From NCBI RefSeq assembly GCF_900143245.1, contig NZ_FRDK01000017.1:1-33720 (forward strand): a DNA stretch of 33,720 nucleotides, given 5' to 3'. Below the pieces are notes generated by a model, which had not been told where the DNA came from, made no database searches, and saw nothing but the letters and a program-made list of their open reading frames with translations. Shown in pieces: positions 8,867-18,221 of this stretch. A program made the position numbers and the translations under genes. The DNA is from Flavobacterium fryxellicola (lineage in GTDB: Bacteria > Bacteroidota > Bacteroidia > Flavobacteriales > Flavobacteriaceae). Numbering within the stretch: position 1 is the first letter of the stretch; each line of letters opens with the position of its first letter.

Positions 8867-10198
8867 TTAGTTGGTTGATTTTAATAATTTTTTAAAGGCT
8901 AATTCAGCATTTGCTTTTGCTGTTGTTAGGTTTAATTGTGCTTGCAATAACAACGTATTTGCAGTTAGAAATTCGGTAGCTGTGGTTGTATTTGTCTTGA
9001 ATTTATTTTGTTCTACCCTGAAATTTTCGGTTGCTTGATCTACATATTTCGTAGCTAATGCAATTTTTTCTTTCGATTGGATAAAGTCGTTATAATCTTT
9101 ATTAACTTCCATTGAAATGCCTTCTGAGGCTTGTTCTGTGGCACTTTTTAATTTTGCTAAACCAAATTTGCTTTCTTTTACTTTGTTTTTGGTGCTGTAT
9201 AAATCGGTTAAATTCCACGTTAAAAATGCGCCAACATTCCAAGTTCCCGTAAATTCCGGTTGATTGGGAAATACTCTTTGTTCAGGTTGGTTGTAATTAA
9301 GGCTTGCTCCTAAACTTAAAAGAGGCAAATAATTACTTTTGGCAAGCTTTTCATTTGCTTTGGCTTGCTTTTCCCTAACCTGAATTAATTTTAATTCTGC
9401 GCGATTGTTTATTGCTTTTTGAATATAAGTCTCAACTGAAACCGCATCATTTTCAAATTGATTGATAGTTTCGTTAATTATTATTTTGGTTGATGTATCT
9501 AAACCTGTTAGCACACGTAAATTGTAACGTAAGGAGTTTTGATCGGCAACGATCTCGGATAAATTTGATTGTAAATTGGTTATTGCAAGTTCAACTTTTA
9601 ATAAATCATTCGACAATAAAACGCCTTGTTTCACCAAATTTTCAGCATCTTTTTTTTGATTTGTAAGTAAAACGATGTTGGCTTCAATAATTTTTTCGGA
9701 TTGGTTTAATGAAAATAGCGAATACCAAAGTGATGTTATAGAATAGCTCAGCTCTAATTTGTTTTTTGCCATTTCAAAATTGATTGCTTCTTGATCCAAT
9801 TTTAAAATTTTGTTCAAATTATTTACTTTTCCGCCTGAATATAGTAGTTGACGAACTTGTAACGAATTGAAGGACTGATTAAGAATTTGAGGATTCAACA
9901 CCACATTGCCTTCTGGAAGTGCAACTTGAAAAGGTGTAATGTTATCGCTAATGCGAAGGTAACTGAGATTGGCGCTGACTTGCGGTAACAAACTATTTTT
10001 ACTTTGAATCAATTTAGAGTTTGCAATTTTTAAGCTTAAGCTATCTTGCTGCAATTGCTTACTATGAGCAACTGCTAAATTAATCGCTTCTTCTAAACTT
10101 AGCTTTTTTTCGGTTTGTGCATGCAACGAATTTGTTGCAATACATAGAATAAATGCTACTAATAAGAAGGATTTACTAATAGGTTTTTCGTGAGTCAT
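8867..10198 (-). CDS. TolC-family outer membrane efflux protein
   Basis: The 443-residue protein is the outer-membrane channel of the tripartite pump. A signal peptide spans about residues 1-27 (FLLVAFILCIATNSLHAQ). Two outer-membrane-factor repeats follow: LSLEEAINLAVAHSKQLQQD at about 33-52 opens the first, and NNRAELKLIQVREKQAKANEK near 262 opens the second. Each has a beta-strand pair (LLPQVSANLSYL; YLPLLSLGASLNY) and long coiled-coil helices. It is first in the pump operon, with a promoter-like element 36 bases upstream. The ATG at 10198 is followed by the signal peptide. It is unrelated at close range to the TolC fragment at 4467-5185. Confidence 0.92.
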   Translation of the reverse strand: MTHEKPISKSFLLVAFILCIATNSLHAQTEKKLSLEEAINLAVAHSKQLQQDSLSLKIANSKLIQSKNSLLPQVSANLSYLRISDNITPFQVALPEGNVVLNPQILNQSFNSLQVRQLLYSGGKVNNLNKILKLDQEAINFEMAKNKLELSYSITSLWYSLFSLNQSEKIIEANIVLLTNQKKDAENLVKQGVLLSNDLLKVELAITNLQSNLSEIVADQNSLRYNLRVLTGLDTSTKIIINETINQFENDAVSVETYIQKAINNRAELKLIQVREKQAKANEKLAKSNYLPLLSLGASLNYNQPEQRVFPNQPEFTGTWNVGAFLTWNLTDLYSTKNKVKESKFGLAKLKSATEQASEGISMEVNKDYNDFIQSKEKIALATKYVDQATENFRVEQNKFKTNTTTATEFLTANTLLLQAQLNLTTAKANAELAFKKLLKSTN

Positions 10199-10233
10199 TT
10201 AGTTTTGTTTATCGTTTATTAAAAATTATTAGA

Positions 10234-10241
10234 CAAATATA
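10234..10241 (-). promoter_or_regulatory. Bacteroidota -7 promoter element for the efflux operon
   Basis: Read on the minus strand this is TATATTTG, a perfect match to the TAnnTTTG -7 element used by the Bacteroidota housekeeping sigma factor. Transcription would start about 30 bases before the TolC start codon. No clear TTG -33 element is visible at the expected spacing. Confidence 0.55.
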
Positions 10242-10251
10242 ATACATTTTA

Positions 10252-10264
10252 TGACTTACGTTCA
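10252..10264. promoter_or_regulatory. Possible TetR operator next to the efflux promoter
   Basis: TGACTTACGTTCA lies just upstream of the -7 element of the pump operon and has weak dyad symmetry (TGA and TCA ends around a central ACGT). TetR repressors commonly bind 13-16 base partial palindromes in this position, between their own gene and the operon they control. The symmetry is poor, so this is a candidate only. Confidence 0.25.
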
Positions 10265-10289
10265 TTTTTTATAAAAAATTTTTTATTTT

Positions 10290-10910
10290 TTATTTTTGGA
10301 TTCCTTGAAACATCATTTGTATAAAGGTATCTAATATTTCTTCTTCTGATATATTCATTTTTTCTTTCATTATCGGACCTCTAACTTTCATTAATTGTAA
10401 AATACCTACTGTTGAACCCCAAAGGCAAAGTGTAAAAATGGCTACGTTAATATTTTCTTGAACTTGGTCTGCTTCCTTAGCCTTTTGAATAATGTTTATT
10501 ACCAAATCATTTATTGCTAAGCTTGATTCGTACATTTCTTCGGTTTCAGTAACCTGATGATTGGCTTCATACAATGATACTAAATCATAATAAAGTGGGT
10601 GTTTTTTATAAAAATTGTAGTTTATTTTTACAATTGACTTTAACTTTTCTATATCAAGTTGATTATTTACCGCAATTTTTTTGAATTCTTCTAGCAATAA
10701 CTCTCTTGCCTTAATAGTTAGAATACTTAAAATTTCTTCTTTACTTTTAAAATATAAATAGAGTGTACCTTTGGCTAAATTTGTTTCTTGAGCTATTAAA
10801 TCAAGGTTAAGTCCGTGTAATCCGTTTTTTACCATAATGGATTCGGCTGCAGCAAGAATTACATTTCTACGGTTTTCTTTCTCAATTTTTTTGCGTTCTT
10901 GCGTACTCAT
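10290..10910 (-). CDS. TetR/AcrR-family transcriptional regulator
   Basis: The 206-residue regulator has a TetR DNA-binding domain at about 14-60: NVILAAAESIMVKNGLHGLNLDLIAQETNLAKGTLYLYFKSKEEIL, with the recognition helix around AKGTLYLYFKSK. The all-helical ligand-binding part follows and should sense pump substrates. It is in the same orientation as the TolC-HlyD-MFS genes and ends 91 bases before TolC, with an operon promoter in between, so it probably represses that operon. The ATG at 10910 gives the normal length for the family. The gene is intact. Confidence 0.92.
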   Translation of the reverse strand: MSTQERKKIEKENRRNVILAAAESIMVKNGLHGLNLDLIAQETNLAKGTLYLYFKSKEEILSILTIKARELLLEEFKKIAVNNQLDIEKLKSIVKINYNFYKKHPLYYDLVSLYEANHQVTETEEMYESSLAINDLVINIIQKAKEADQVQENINVAIFTLCLWGSTVGILQLMKVRGPIMKEKMNISEEEILDTFIQMMFQGIQK

Positions 10911-11093
10911 TAGTAGATATTTTTGGCAAAGTTAAACAAAGAATGATAAACACACTCTACTTTAATTTTAGATTACCATTTTAACGCTAGGTAAATTATT
11001 TTGATGTTTTTGTAGAGAGGGGAATTGTTCTGTTTTACTTACTTTAACGGTTGGATTTATTATAAAAAATTTGTGCTTGCTTTAGTTTTAAGG

Positions 11094-11348
11094 TTAATTA
11101 TTACTAACAGTCGTTGGCGGAATCAATTTGTACTTTACAGCAGTTCCAATTCTTGAAAGTACTGTTGAACTTATTAAGCCACCAATTAAGACTAATGCAA
11201 GTGGAGAAATTTGAGGATTTGGATTTAAGGCTAAAGGAATTAATCCACCAATGGCAGTTAACGAAGTTAAAACCACTCGTAAAAATCGTATCTCGCTCCC
11301 TTTTTCGATAGCTTCCTCTTGCGGCATTCCTTCTAATCGCAACTGATC
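11094..11348 (-). pseudogene. C-terminal remnant of an RND efflux pump permease
   Basis: About 85 codons match only the C-terminal end of an AcrB/CusA-type RND permease: DQLRLEGMPQEEAIEKGSEIRFLRVVLTSLTAIGGLIPLALNP, then ISPLALVLIGGLISSTVLSRIGTAVKYKLIPP, which covers the last two to three membrane helices. Full-length permeases exceed 1000 residues, so more than 90 percent is missing. Typical family residues are altered (RFRPV to RFLRV, TLLSRIVTPVVY to TVLSRIGTAVKY). At about 11348 the homology changes abruptly to an NmrA-like gene in another reading frame, marking a rearrangement junction. No product is expected. Confidence 0.8.
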
Positions 11349-11478
11349 GGTAAAGAAAATTGCAATAAGTTTGACGATACAAATATATAGTTTTCAAAAC
11401 CCCTGACTAATTTCTCTACCATTTCAGTAAATGTCGAGGATTCATTGTTAGTTAACATATACTTCGATAGCGTTTCGA
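11348..11478 (-). pseudogene. Internal fragment of an NmrA-family gene
   Basis: Read on minus in the frame TCG AAG TAT ATG, this gives SKYMLTNNESSTFTEMVEKL followed by FVSSNLLQF. That aligns with SYELTNNETLTFTEMAEKIS and FVSPNILQFYFT of the intact NmrA-like gene at 12238-13104. Only about 43 codons survive. The downstream end runs straight into the RND permease remnant near 11348, and upstream homology stops near 11478. It is therefore a fragment of a second, diverged NmrA-type gene. Confidence 0.7.
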
Positions 11479-11611
11479 GATTCAGTAACCATGTTCTTGT
11501 AACTTAATTTGTTTATTTCAAATAATGATAATCGGAGTCGTTTTAATTTCCAGTTCAGCTATTATCTTCCTACGTTAACCATTAAATATAAGAATAGCAT
11601 ACGCTATTCAT

Positions 11612-12172
11612 TCATTCACTTCTTGTCAAAACCATCCTTTGCACATTTGCAAAAGAATAACTTTTAACACCTTGAATTTCTTTAAGTTCCTTTCCAGATG
11701 TGACTTCAATAATAAGCTGTTTATTGACGAGTTCAGTGCTAGATGTTAAGTAAATATCATCTACTTTAAACAGGCTGTACATTTTGTTATTCACAACATA
11801 TTCTACTATTTTTGAACCATCTCCTTCGTCTAAAATATACCGTCCTTCCTTTATATTGTCTATAACGAGTTTATAATCTTTTACCATCGGAGTTGTCTTT
11901 GAAAGATATTCTGTTTTCCAAATGTAAGTTCCTGAAGTATCTGTTTTGGCGGCAGTAAATTTCACTTTTACGCTATCACGTTTAATTCCTTGGCTATAGA
12001 TATGCATAATTCCCTCCCAAACACCCAAGCATTTTTCGGGAAATATAGAATCTTTGGCTGTTGCAACTTTAATTTCAAGATTTATTTTTGTGTCAATTTT
12101 AATGGCGTCAATTTCACCAGCTACGCATGGTAAAAAGCACAGAAATAAAAGGATAATTAGTAAATTCTTCAT
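11612..12172 (-). CDS. Secreted protein of unknown function
   Basis: The 186-residue product begins with a clear signal peptide (MKNLLIILLFLCFLPCVAG, cleavage after about residue 19) and should be periplasmic or secreted. The mature part looks beta-rich and opens with CLGVWEGIMHIYSQGIKRDSV, followed by alternating strands (KVKFTAAKTDTSGTYIW, KLVIDNIKEGRYILDEGDG, LIIEVTSG). This suggests a small beta-barrel or lipocalin-like fold, but that is an impression, not a match. I do not recognise the family. It lies between the NmrA fragment and the intact NmrA-like gene, 65 bases from the latter and in the same orientation. It is intact, with no motif that shows a catalytic role. Confidence 0.7.
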   Translation of the reverse strand: MKNLLIILLFLCFLPCVAGEIDAIKIDTKINLEIKVATAKDSIFPEKCLGVWEGIMHIYSQGIKRDSVKVKFTAAKTDTSGTYIWKTEYLSKTTPMVKDYKLVIDNIKEGRYILDEGDGSKIVEYVVNNKMYSLFKVDDIYLTSSTELVNKQLIIEVTSGKELKEIQGVKSYSFANVQRMVLTRSE

Positions 12173-12237
12173 AATGTGTATATTTCTTTAAATCCAGTAA
12201 ATAAATTTGAAAATTGGTCTTCATCAACATAAATTTG

Positions 12238-13104
12238 TTACAGCAATTCTTTCCTATTTGAACCAACAAATTCATCAAAAGTTTTAGGCTCGTTTCCAGT
12301 AATTACTTTTACCCACTCTGTAGTCTTTGGCGTAGTTTGAAATCTGGGAAAGTAATGCAACATAATCATTACCAAAATCAACATCGTAGGCATCTTTTCT
12401 TTTCGTTTGGTAAAATAAAATTGCAGTATGTTGGGCGATACAAATGTAATGGTTTTGCCAATTCCGTTGCTTATTTTTTCTGCCATTTCAGTAAATGTCA
12501 AAGTTTCGTTGTTAGTTAATTCATAACTTTTATTGATATGATTTTGCGGTTCGATTAGCACTTTTACTGCAACAGCACCAATATCAGTGACGTCAATTAC
12601 AGTAAATTTGGCATCACCAGCGGGCAAATATATGCTATGATTATTTATCAAATCATAGTGTAAGGTTGTTGTAAAATTCTGCATAAAGTAAGCAGGTCGT
12701 AAAAAGGTGTATGGAATTTTACTCTCAACTATTAATTTTTCAATTTTATGATGCGGTATGATTTTGCTTTTTTCAACTCCTTGAACCGAAAGAAATACGA
12801 TGTGTTTTATTGAAGATTGTTTTGCCGCTTTTATTAGTGGAGCAAAATATTTATTCACATCCGAAATTTGCGGTGGTCGGAGTAAAAACAATATATCAAT
12901 GTTCTGAAAGGCATAATTGAAAGTTGCACTATTTGTAAAATCAAATGAAATTATATTCGCTTTAAAATTTGCTAATCTTTCATTACCCGATTTTGTGTCT
13001 CGCACGCCAGCAAATATTTCAACTGGATAATTGAGTTTTTTTAAAGCCGCTATTACTTCAATCCCCACATTTCCCGTTGCACCAGTAATTAAAATATTTG
13101 TCAT
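12238..13104 (-). CDS. NmrA-family NAD(P)-binding oxidoreductase-like protein
   Basis: The 288-residue protein opens with a Rossmann-fold dinucleotide motif, MTNILITGATGNVGIEVIAAL (GxTGxxG), followed by NmrA/HSCARG-type features: FAGVRD, a strand ending in SFDFTNSATF, LFLLRPPQISDV, KHIVFLSVQGVEKS, and IPYTFLRPAYFMQNF. Relatives include NAD(P)H-sensing regulators and quinone oxidoreductases; the substrate cannot be read from the sequence. An upstream in-frame ATG at 13155 exists, but the extra 17 residues (KSRKKNYYTRTANITI) are unlike the family, so the ATG at 13104 is preferred. A fragment of a related gene lies at 11348-11478. Confidence 0.85.
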   Translation of the reverse strand: MTNILITGATGNVGIEVIAALKKLNYPVEIFAGVRDTKSGNERLANFKANIISFDFTNSATFNYAFQNIDILFLLRPPQISDVNKYFAPLIKAAKQSSIKHIVFLSVQGVEKSKIIPHHKIEKLIVESKIPYTFLRPAYFMQNFTTTLHYDLINNHSIYLPAGDAKFTVIDVTDIGAVAVKVLIEPQNHINKSYELTNNETLTFTEMAEKISNGIGKTITFVSPNILQFYFTKRKEKMPTMLILVMIMLHYFPRFQTTPKTTEWVKVITGNEPKTFDEFVGSNRKELL

Positions 13105-13388
13105 GATTGTAATATTTGCTGTTCGCGTATAATAATTTTTTTTTCGTGATTTCACTAAAAGTGTTGAGCTTCATTCCAGTAAAAAAAGCGATGTTTTGTA
13201 TAAGATTTAATTTTTGGAAATATAAATAGTAATCGTTTTACCTTTTTGTTTGTGAACCTAAAATAAATTTCTCTATTCACACCGTTCGCATTTATGTCAA
13301 AAGTTAATGTAAGAAATAATTTTTTTATTATTTGAATTTCTTTCCAATTATTTTTAAACTTCACTAAAATTGGCCTTTTAACGATCAA

Positions 13389-13712
13389 AATCTTTTAGTA
13401 CTTGCACTTGAAAATTTTATAAAATCTTCTTAAGCTATATTAAATCGGCATACGCAAATGATCGAACAAAAATTAACAACGTAAATACTTCTCCGTATTT
13501 TAAGACAGATATTCTAAAAACAACATTTTTTTACAAAAATAGAGATAGCTGTACAGTATTGATGTTATTAACGTGCTTGTCTCAAATTTTCACCTCGAAA
13601 GTGCAGATAAATTTATTTCTATGATGCAAATTTTGAATCTTTAATCCGATTAGCAGTTGCTATTCAAATTAAATAATCTTTATCATTATTAAGAATAAAT
13701 AAAAATAGTTTG
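13389..13712. other. Intergenic region upstream of the iron-receptor locus
   Basis: No gene seen. The region separates the minus-strand NmrA gene from the plus-strand receptor locus. Its right end carries the TTTG -33 element (13709-13712) of the receptor promoter; the rest is AT-rich without a clear structure. Confidence 0.5.
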
Positions 13713-13740
13713 TTTAGAATTGTTCTTAATAGTATATTTG
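13709..13740 (+). promoter_or_regulatory. Receptor promoter with -33 and -7 elements
   Basis: TTTG at 13709-13712 and TATATTTG at 13733-13740 are separated by 20 bases. This is an excellent match to the Bacteroidota TTTG / TAnnTTTG promoter. It places transcription start a few bases downstream, just before the receptor ATG at 13764, and argues against the upstream in-frame ATG at 13710, which would lie inside the promoter. Confidence 0.7.
13713..13729. promoter_or_regulatory. Fur-box-like operator between the promoter elements
   Basis: TTTAGAATTGTTCTTAA is a near-perfect inverted repeat (TTxAGAA, 3-base centre, TTCTxAA), similar to Bacteroidota Fur boxes. It sits between the -33 and -7 elements, ideal for repression by iron-loaded Fur. 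The gene behind it is a siderophore-type TonB receptor, which supports iron control. Fur itself is not in the window. Confidence 0.55.
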
Positions 13741-13763
13741 TCCAAAATCTAATTAAAATCAAA

Positions 13764-16079
13764 ATGATCAAATATTTTTCAATTATTGCGGCAGCATTAA
13801 TTAGTTTAAACTCTTTCGCTCAAACTGGAACAATAAAAGGAACTATCAAAACTTCGGACGGTTCTCCTGCAGAACTTGTAACAGTAGCACTTAAAGGAAC
13901 TACTAAAGGAACCACCGCCAACAGCAAAGGTGCGTATGAATTAAGAAAAGTAAGTCCGGGCAACTACACGATTATTGCCTTACTTGTGGGGTTGGAAACT
14001 AGAGAGATAAATGTTGAAGTAAAAGCAAATGAAACCACCATCGCACCTGTGATTATTTTAAATCAAAATTCGCAGCAATTGAAAGAGGTAGTTGTGAGTA
14101 GTAACGGAATCAAGTTCACAACAAAGAAAAGTGATTATGTTGCACGAATGCCTCTAGAAAATATAGAAAATCCGCAGGTTTATAATGTAATTACTTCTGA
14201 TTTGTTAGAGATTCAAGGAACCGTAGATTATAAAACAGCATTAACAAATGCGGCAGGAGTGTGAGTTTCGGGGCAAAATGCTGCGGGTAGAAATTTCACT
14301 TGGATTCGTGGTTTTAACACTGGAAATAATGTACGGAATGGCGTTACAAGCTACCAACCTACTGACGATGATATTGCCAATATTGAACAGATTGAAATTA
14401 TAAAAGGTCCAACTGGAACCTTGTTTGGAGGAATCGAAAATTCTTATGGTGCAGTTATTAATCGTATAACTAAAAAACCATTTGATACTGCTAAAACCGC
14501 AATTTCTTATACGACGGGTAGTTATGGTTTTAATAGAATTACAGCCGACGTAAATACTCCTTTAAAGGAGGATAAAAGTGTATTATTGCGGACAAACGTT
14601 GCGCTTCAAACACAAGATTCTTGGCAAGATGCTGGCTTTTCAACTACAAATTTTATAGCTCCAAGTTTATTTTATAAAGTAGATGATAGACTTTCATTAA
14701 GTTTTGATGCCGACATTTATCAATATAAAGGAACGCCATCTAATCTTATTTTTGTTGGTGAAATAGCAGGTGTAGATAGTTTTGATGATTTGAATTTTGA
14801 TAACAACCGTTCCTTCAATAATAATCAACTTTTCAATAATAATTTTGTTACTAACGCTTTCGCTAAAGCAGAATACAAGCTTTCGTCCAATTGGAAATCA
14901 ACCACATTGGTCAATTATGGTAAAACCAATCAGGAAAGTATTTTTCCAATTGCAAGTATTATTTCCACAACCGAAGTAGAAGTTGAACTAGGGAAGTTTG
15001 ATTTCAACGTTACTACGCAACAAATCCAACAAAATTTTAATGGCTCTTTTAAACTTGGCTCAATCAATAATAGGCTGCTTCTCGGTTTAGACTATTTAAG
15101 ATATAATACTTTTCTAACGCAGGCTTATCCTGGAGTGTTTGAAACCGTTTCCTTGCAAGGTCCAAGGCTTTCATTGACACAACAAAGTGCAGCCGATTTT
15201 TTTGATGGTGCAACAGTTCAAAATTTAAAGGGAAAACTACAAACTTACAGTGCTTATGCATCAAATGTTGTAGATTTTAATGATAAACTTCATTTATTGT
15301 TAAGTCTTCGACTTGATCATTTTGATAATGATGGAGAAATTAATTACACCACTAATGAGAATTCTCAAGGATTTAAACAAACGTCGTTAGCACCAAGATT
15401 AGGATTGAGCTATGAAATTATAGATAATGAGCTCTCATTATTCGGAAATTACAATAGCGGATTTGTGAACCAACAAGGTGTTGACGTGAATGGAAATACA
15501 TTCGACCCTGAAAAAGCAAGTCAAATTGAAGGAGGTATTAAATGGGAAGCTAAAAGTAATATTGTTAATGCTACCTTAAGCTATTATGATATTAATGTTA
15601 ACAATATTGTGAGAGGGGACATTAATAATCCAGCATTTAATATTCAAAACGGAAATGTAGTCAGTCGCGGATTGGAACTTGACTTAGCAGTCAATCCTTT
15701 TATGGGTTTTAATATTATTATGGGTTATGCTTATAACGATTCCGAAATTACAAAAGGCGAACTGGAAGTAGAAGGAAATAGACTATCAAGAAATCCAGAG
15801 CATCAAGCCAATTTATATGCAAATTATGAGTTTCAGAATACTTTGAAAGGATTTAGTTTGGGATTAGGAGGAAATTATGGTTCAGAAACGTTTACAGCGG
15901 ATAATAACCAATTCAAACTGAATTCTTACAAAATTCTAAATGCAAATGCAAACTACCGCACAGGTAAATTCAGCCTAGGGATCAGGGCAGAAAATTTAGG
16001 TAATGAGGAATATTTTTCATGGAACGGCCAAGCATATACTCAATTAAGAATATTGGGTAATTTAACCTTAAATTTTTAA
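13764..16079 (+). pseudogene. TonB-dependent siderophore receptor interrupted by one in-frame TGA
   Basis: The reading frame is continuous from the ATG at 13764 to 16079 (771 codons) except for a TGA at 14262-14264. Residues 1-20 are a signal peptide (MIKYFSIIAAALISLNSFAQ). A carboxypeptidase-like domain follows (GTIKGTIKTSDGSPAELVTVALKG), then the plug. The plug reads TNAAGV-stop-VSGQNAAGRNFTWIRGFNT, where FhuA/FecA-type receptors normally have Trp (for example GVW), so TGG to TGA is the likely change. The remaining plug (IEIIKGPTGTLFGG) and barrel up to LNLNF are undamaged, which suggests a recent mutation. The iron-type promoter and the PepSY gene two bases downstream fit ferric-siderophore uptake. 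Unless the stop is suppressed or is a sequencing error, no receptor is made. Confidence 0.85.
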
Positions 16080-16081
16080 TA

Positions 16082-17208
16082 ATGTTTAAAAAAGTCGTAC
16101 GTTTTTTCCATTTATGGCTCGGGCTTTTCTACGGAATAGTGGTTTTTATAATGGGTACGACTGGTTGTATACTTGTTTTTGAGAAAGAATTAAAACAAGT
16201 GCTGTATAAAGATAGGAATGAAGTCAAAGTTCTTAAAGAAAAACTTGCCGTTTCTGAACTTAAAAAAATTGCCGCAATAGAATTTCCATCGAAATATCCA
16301 ATAAACAGTGTCATCATATCGCAATCTGCTGATAGGAGTTATATTTTTAGAAGCCGTTACAAAAATGAAGACGCGTGGACTTATTTTGGGCACATGGAGT
16401 ATTACCATCAAATTTATATTGACCCCTACACTGGAACGATTTTGAAAAATGAAAATGGTGTTTATGAGTTTTTTCATTTCGTAACTTGGTTGCACATTGG
16501 CTTACTTTTAAGTTACGAATTGGGTAAAATTATAACTTCGATTGCGGTTTTGATATTTGTTATTTTGTTGATTACGGGTATATTTCTTTGGTGGCCAAAA
16601 AATAAAGGAGCCAGAAAAAAGCGTTTCCTATTTAAATGGAAAGCAACAACAGGAAAAAAGCGTAAAAATTATGATCTTCATAGTATTTTAGGAATCTATG
16701 CTTCCTCAATTTTGCTAATCATAGCTGTCACAGGATTGGTCTGGTCTTTTAATTGGGTAGATTCGTCTTTGCAATGGGTCGCAAATGGAGGCGAAGTAAT
16801 CCTACCACTGCTAAAAATAGGACGTTAAATGTTGTACGATCATTTAAAGATTTTTTGGATAAAGTACACTACCAACTGAAAAAATTATATCCGGATTCAC
16901 ACGAATTTTATATTACAATTCCTACTGAAGAGAATTCAAATTTTGAAAGCTACACACAATTGACAGAAGGTACAAGTTATAATTCTGCTACCACTGTATT
17001 TGACGAGAAAACAGCACTTGTCAAATCTGAAATAGCATATCAAGATTTGAGCACTGGGGAAAAATTAAATGCTTTAAACTTTGATATTCACACGTGTTCA
17101 ATATTAGGTGTTTTTGGCAAAATTCTTGCTTTTTTGGCATCACTTGTCGCTGGCTCATTACCAGTAACAGGTTTCTTAATTTGGTGGGGGAGAAAAAACA
17201 AGAAGTAG
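16082..17208 (+). pseudogene. Frameshifted PepSY-associated TM-helix (PiuB-like) iron-uptake protein
   Basis: Two overlapping frames together form one PepSY-associated transmembrane protein of about 375 residues, a family found beside siderophore receptors and thought to be an inner-membrane ferric-siderophore reductase. The first frame holds VRFFHLWLGLFYGIVVFIMGTTG (helix 1 with conserved His), YQIYIDPYTG, FFHFVTWLHIGLLL, ILLITGIFLWWP and DLHSILGIYASSILLIIAVTGLVWSF. The second frame continues NPTTAKN through to PVTGFLIWWGRKNKK. The frames meet at GGEV/SNPTTAKN, and restoring one A at about 16793-16796 (GAA AGT AAT) would rejoin them. A single-base loss in a short A run is therefore the likely lesion. 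It starts 2 bases after the broken receptor. Confidence 0.85.
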
Positions 17209-17211
17209 GTA

Positions 17212-18120
17212 AAATTTAATTCGTATTATTTTGCAGGTATTAGTAATAAGCGGATATACCTTGGAAACTACACCACACCGTTCCAAATTACAGAAGTCGA
17301 TACACTTTTAAAATTTACAAAAAGACATACAGTTGAGTTAGATATAGTTGATTTTACTTTCCGTAGTGTTGAAATAAGGGTGCTAGATACTGCTTTCTAT
17401 TTATTTGATGGAGTAGTTCCTTGCCTGTATATTGGAAACATATCAAATTGGCAAGCCAAACTACAAGCGCCTCTTGGAATTCGATTTACACAAGCAGAGC
17501 CGATAAACACCAAATCAGTTGTATTTCGTGCTTTTGCACCTCAAACAGGAGAGAATATTTTAGGACTGTTTGAACTCGAAAAAAAGAACAAAATCCATCT
17601 CAAACCTGATCTCCTACAAAAACAAATCGATGGAGTATTTGATACTGATGGAATGCTTAAATACGATCCTGTGACGAAAAAAGTCGTGTACTTGTACAAG
17701 TACCGCAACCAATTTATGGTAGTGAACGAATCATTAAATGAAGTACGTCGTGGTAAAACAATAGATACATTCAGTAGGGCTAAGATTCAAGTAAAGTACT
17801 TGGCTAAGTCAAAAGAACGTAAAATGACAGCTCCTCCTTTTATTGTCAACAAAACAATGACTGTTTATGATAATTTGCTACTTGTAGCTTCTGCATTACC
17901 AGGGAAATATGAAGCAATGGAAATTTGGCAAACCGCCACAATTATTGACGTGTATGACCTAGCCAACAATAGCTATCTTTTTAGTTTTCCAATCTACAAC
18001 ATTGGCAAAGAAAAAATGAAAAGCTTTAGTATTCAGGATAAAAATCTCTATGCGATTCTAGGGACACATTTAGTTGTATATCAATTGAATCACCTATTCA
18101 AAAGCAGTTTTAAGAAATAA
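17212..18120 (+). pseudogene. 5'-truncated gene, possible six-bladed beta-propeller-like exported protein of unknown function
   Basis: The coding frame is open from just after the PepSY stop (17206-17208) through 18120 and reads NSYYFAGISNKRIYLGNYTT, then YLFDGVVPCLYIGNISNWQAK, VVFRAFAPQTGENILGLFEL, QKQIDGVFDTDGML, KYRNQFMVVNESL, then IDVYDLANNSYLFSFPIYNI. Repeated strand blocks suggest a propeller-like fold. Coding sense begins before any start codon (the first GTG is at 17380), and relatives I recall carry about 40-60 more N-terminal residues with a membrane anchor. So the 5' end appears deleted, with the junction near 17209-17219 beside the PepSY gene. In Flavobacteriia such genes occur next to DUF6520 peptide genes, as here. 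No confident function can be given. Confidence 0.6.
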
Positions 18121-18221
18121 AGAGTACTATGATTTATGTACGACAATATAACCGGCCGGCTATCAGGGATAAGATCGAAAACCTGTTAAAAGAGTAGATC
18201 CTAATTTTTAATTTTATTACT

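Noticed and set aside
13105..13155. N-terminal extension of the NmrA-like protein from an upstream ATG
   Set aside because: The 17 extra residues are lysine/arginine/tyrosine-rich and precede the Rossmann beta-strand, where the family normally begins.
13155..13388. 77-codon frame on minus upstream of the NmrA-like gene
   Set aside because: Low-complexity Lys/Phe/Ile composition, no recognisable domain and no supporting context; likely chance in AT-rich DNA.
13710..13763. Upstream start for the siderophore receptor
   Set aside because: It would lie within the -33/-7 promoter and Fur-like box; the ATG at 13764 begins a clean signal peptide.
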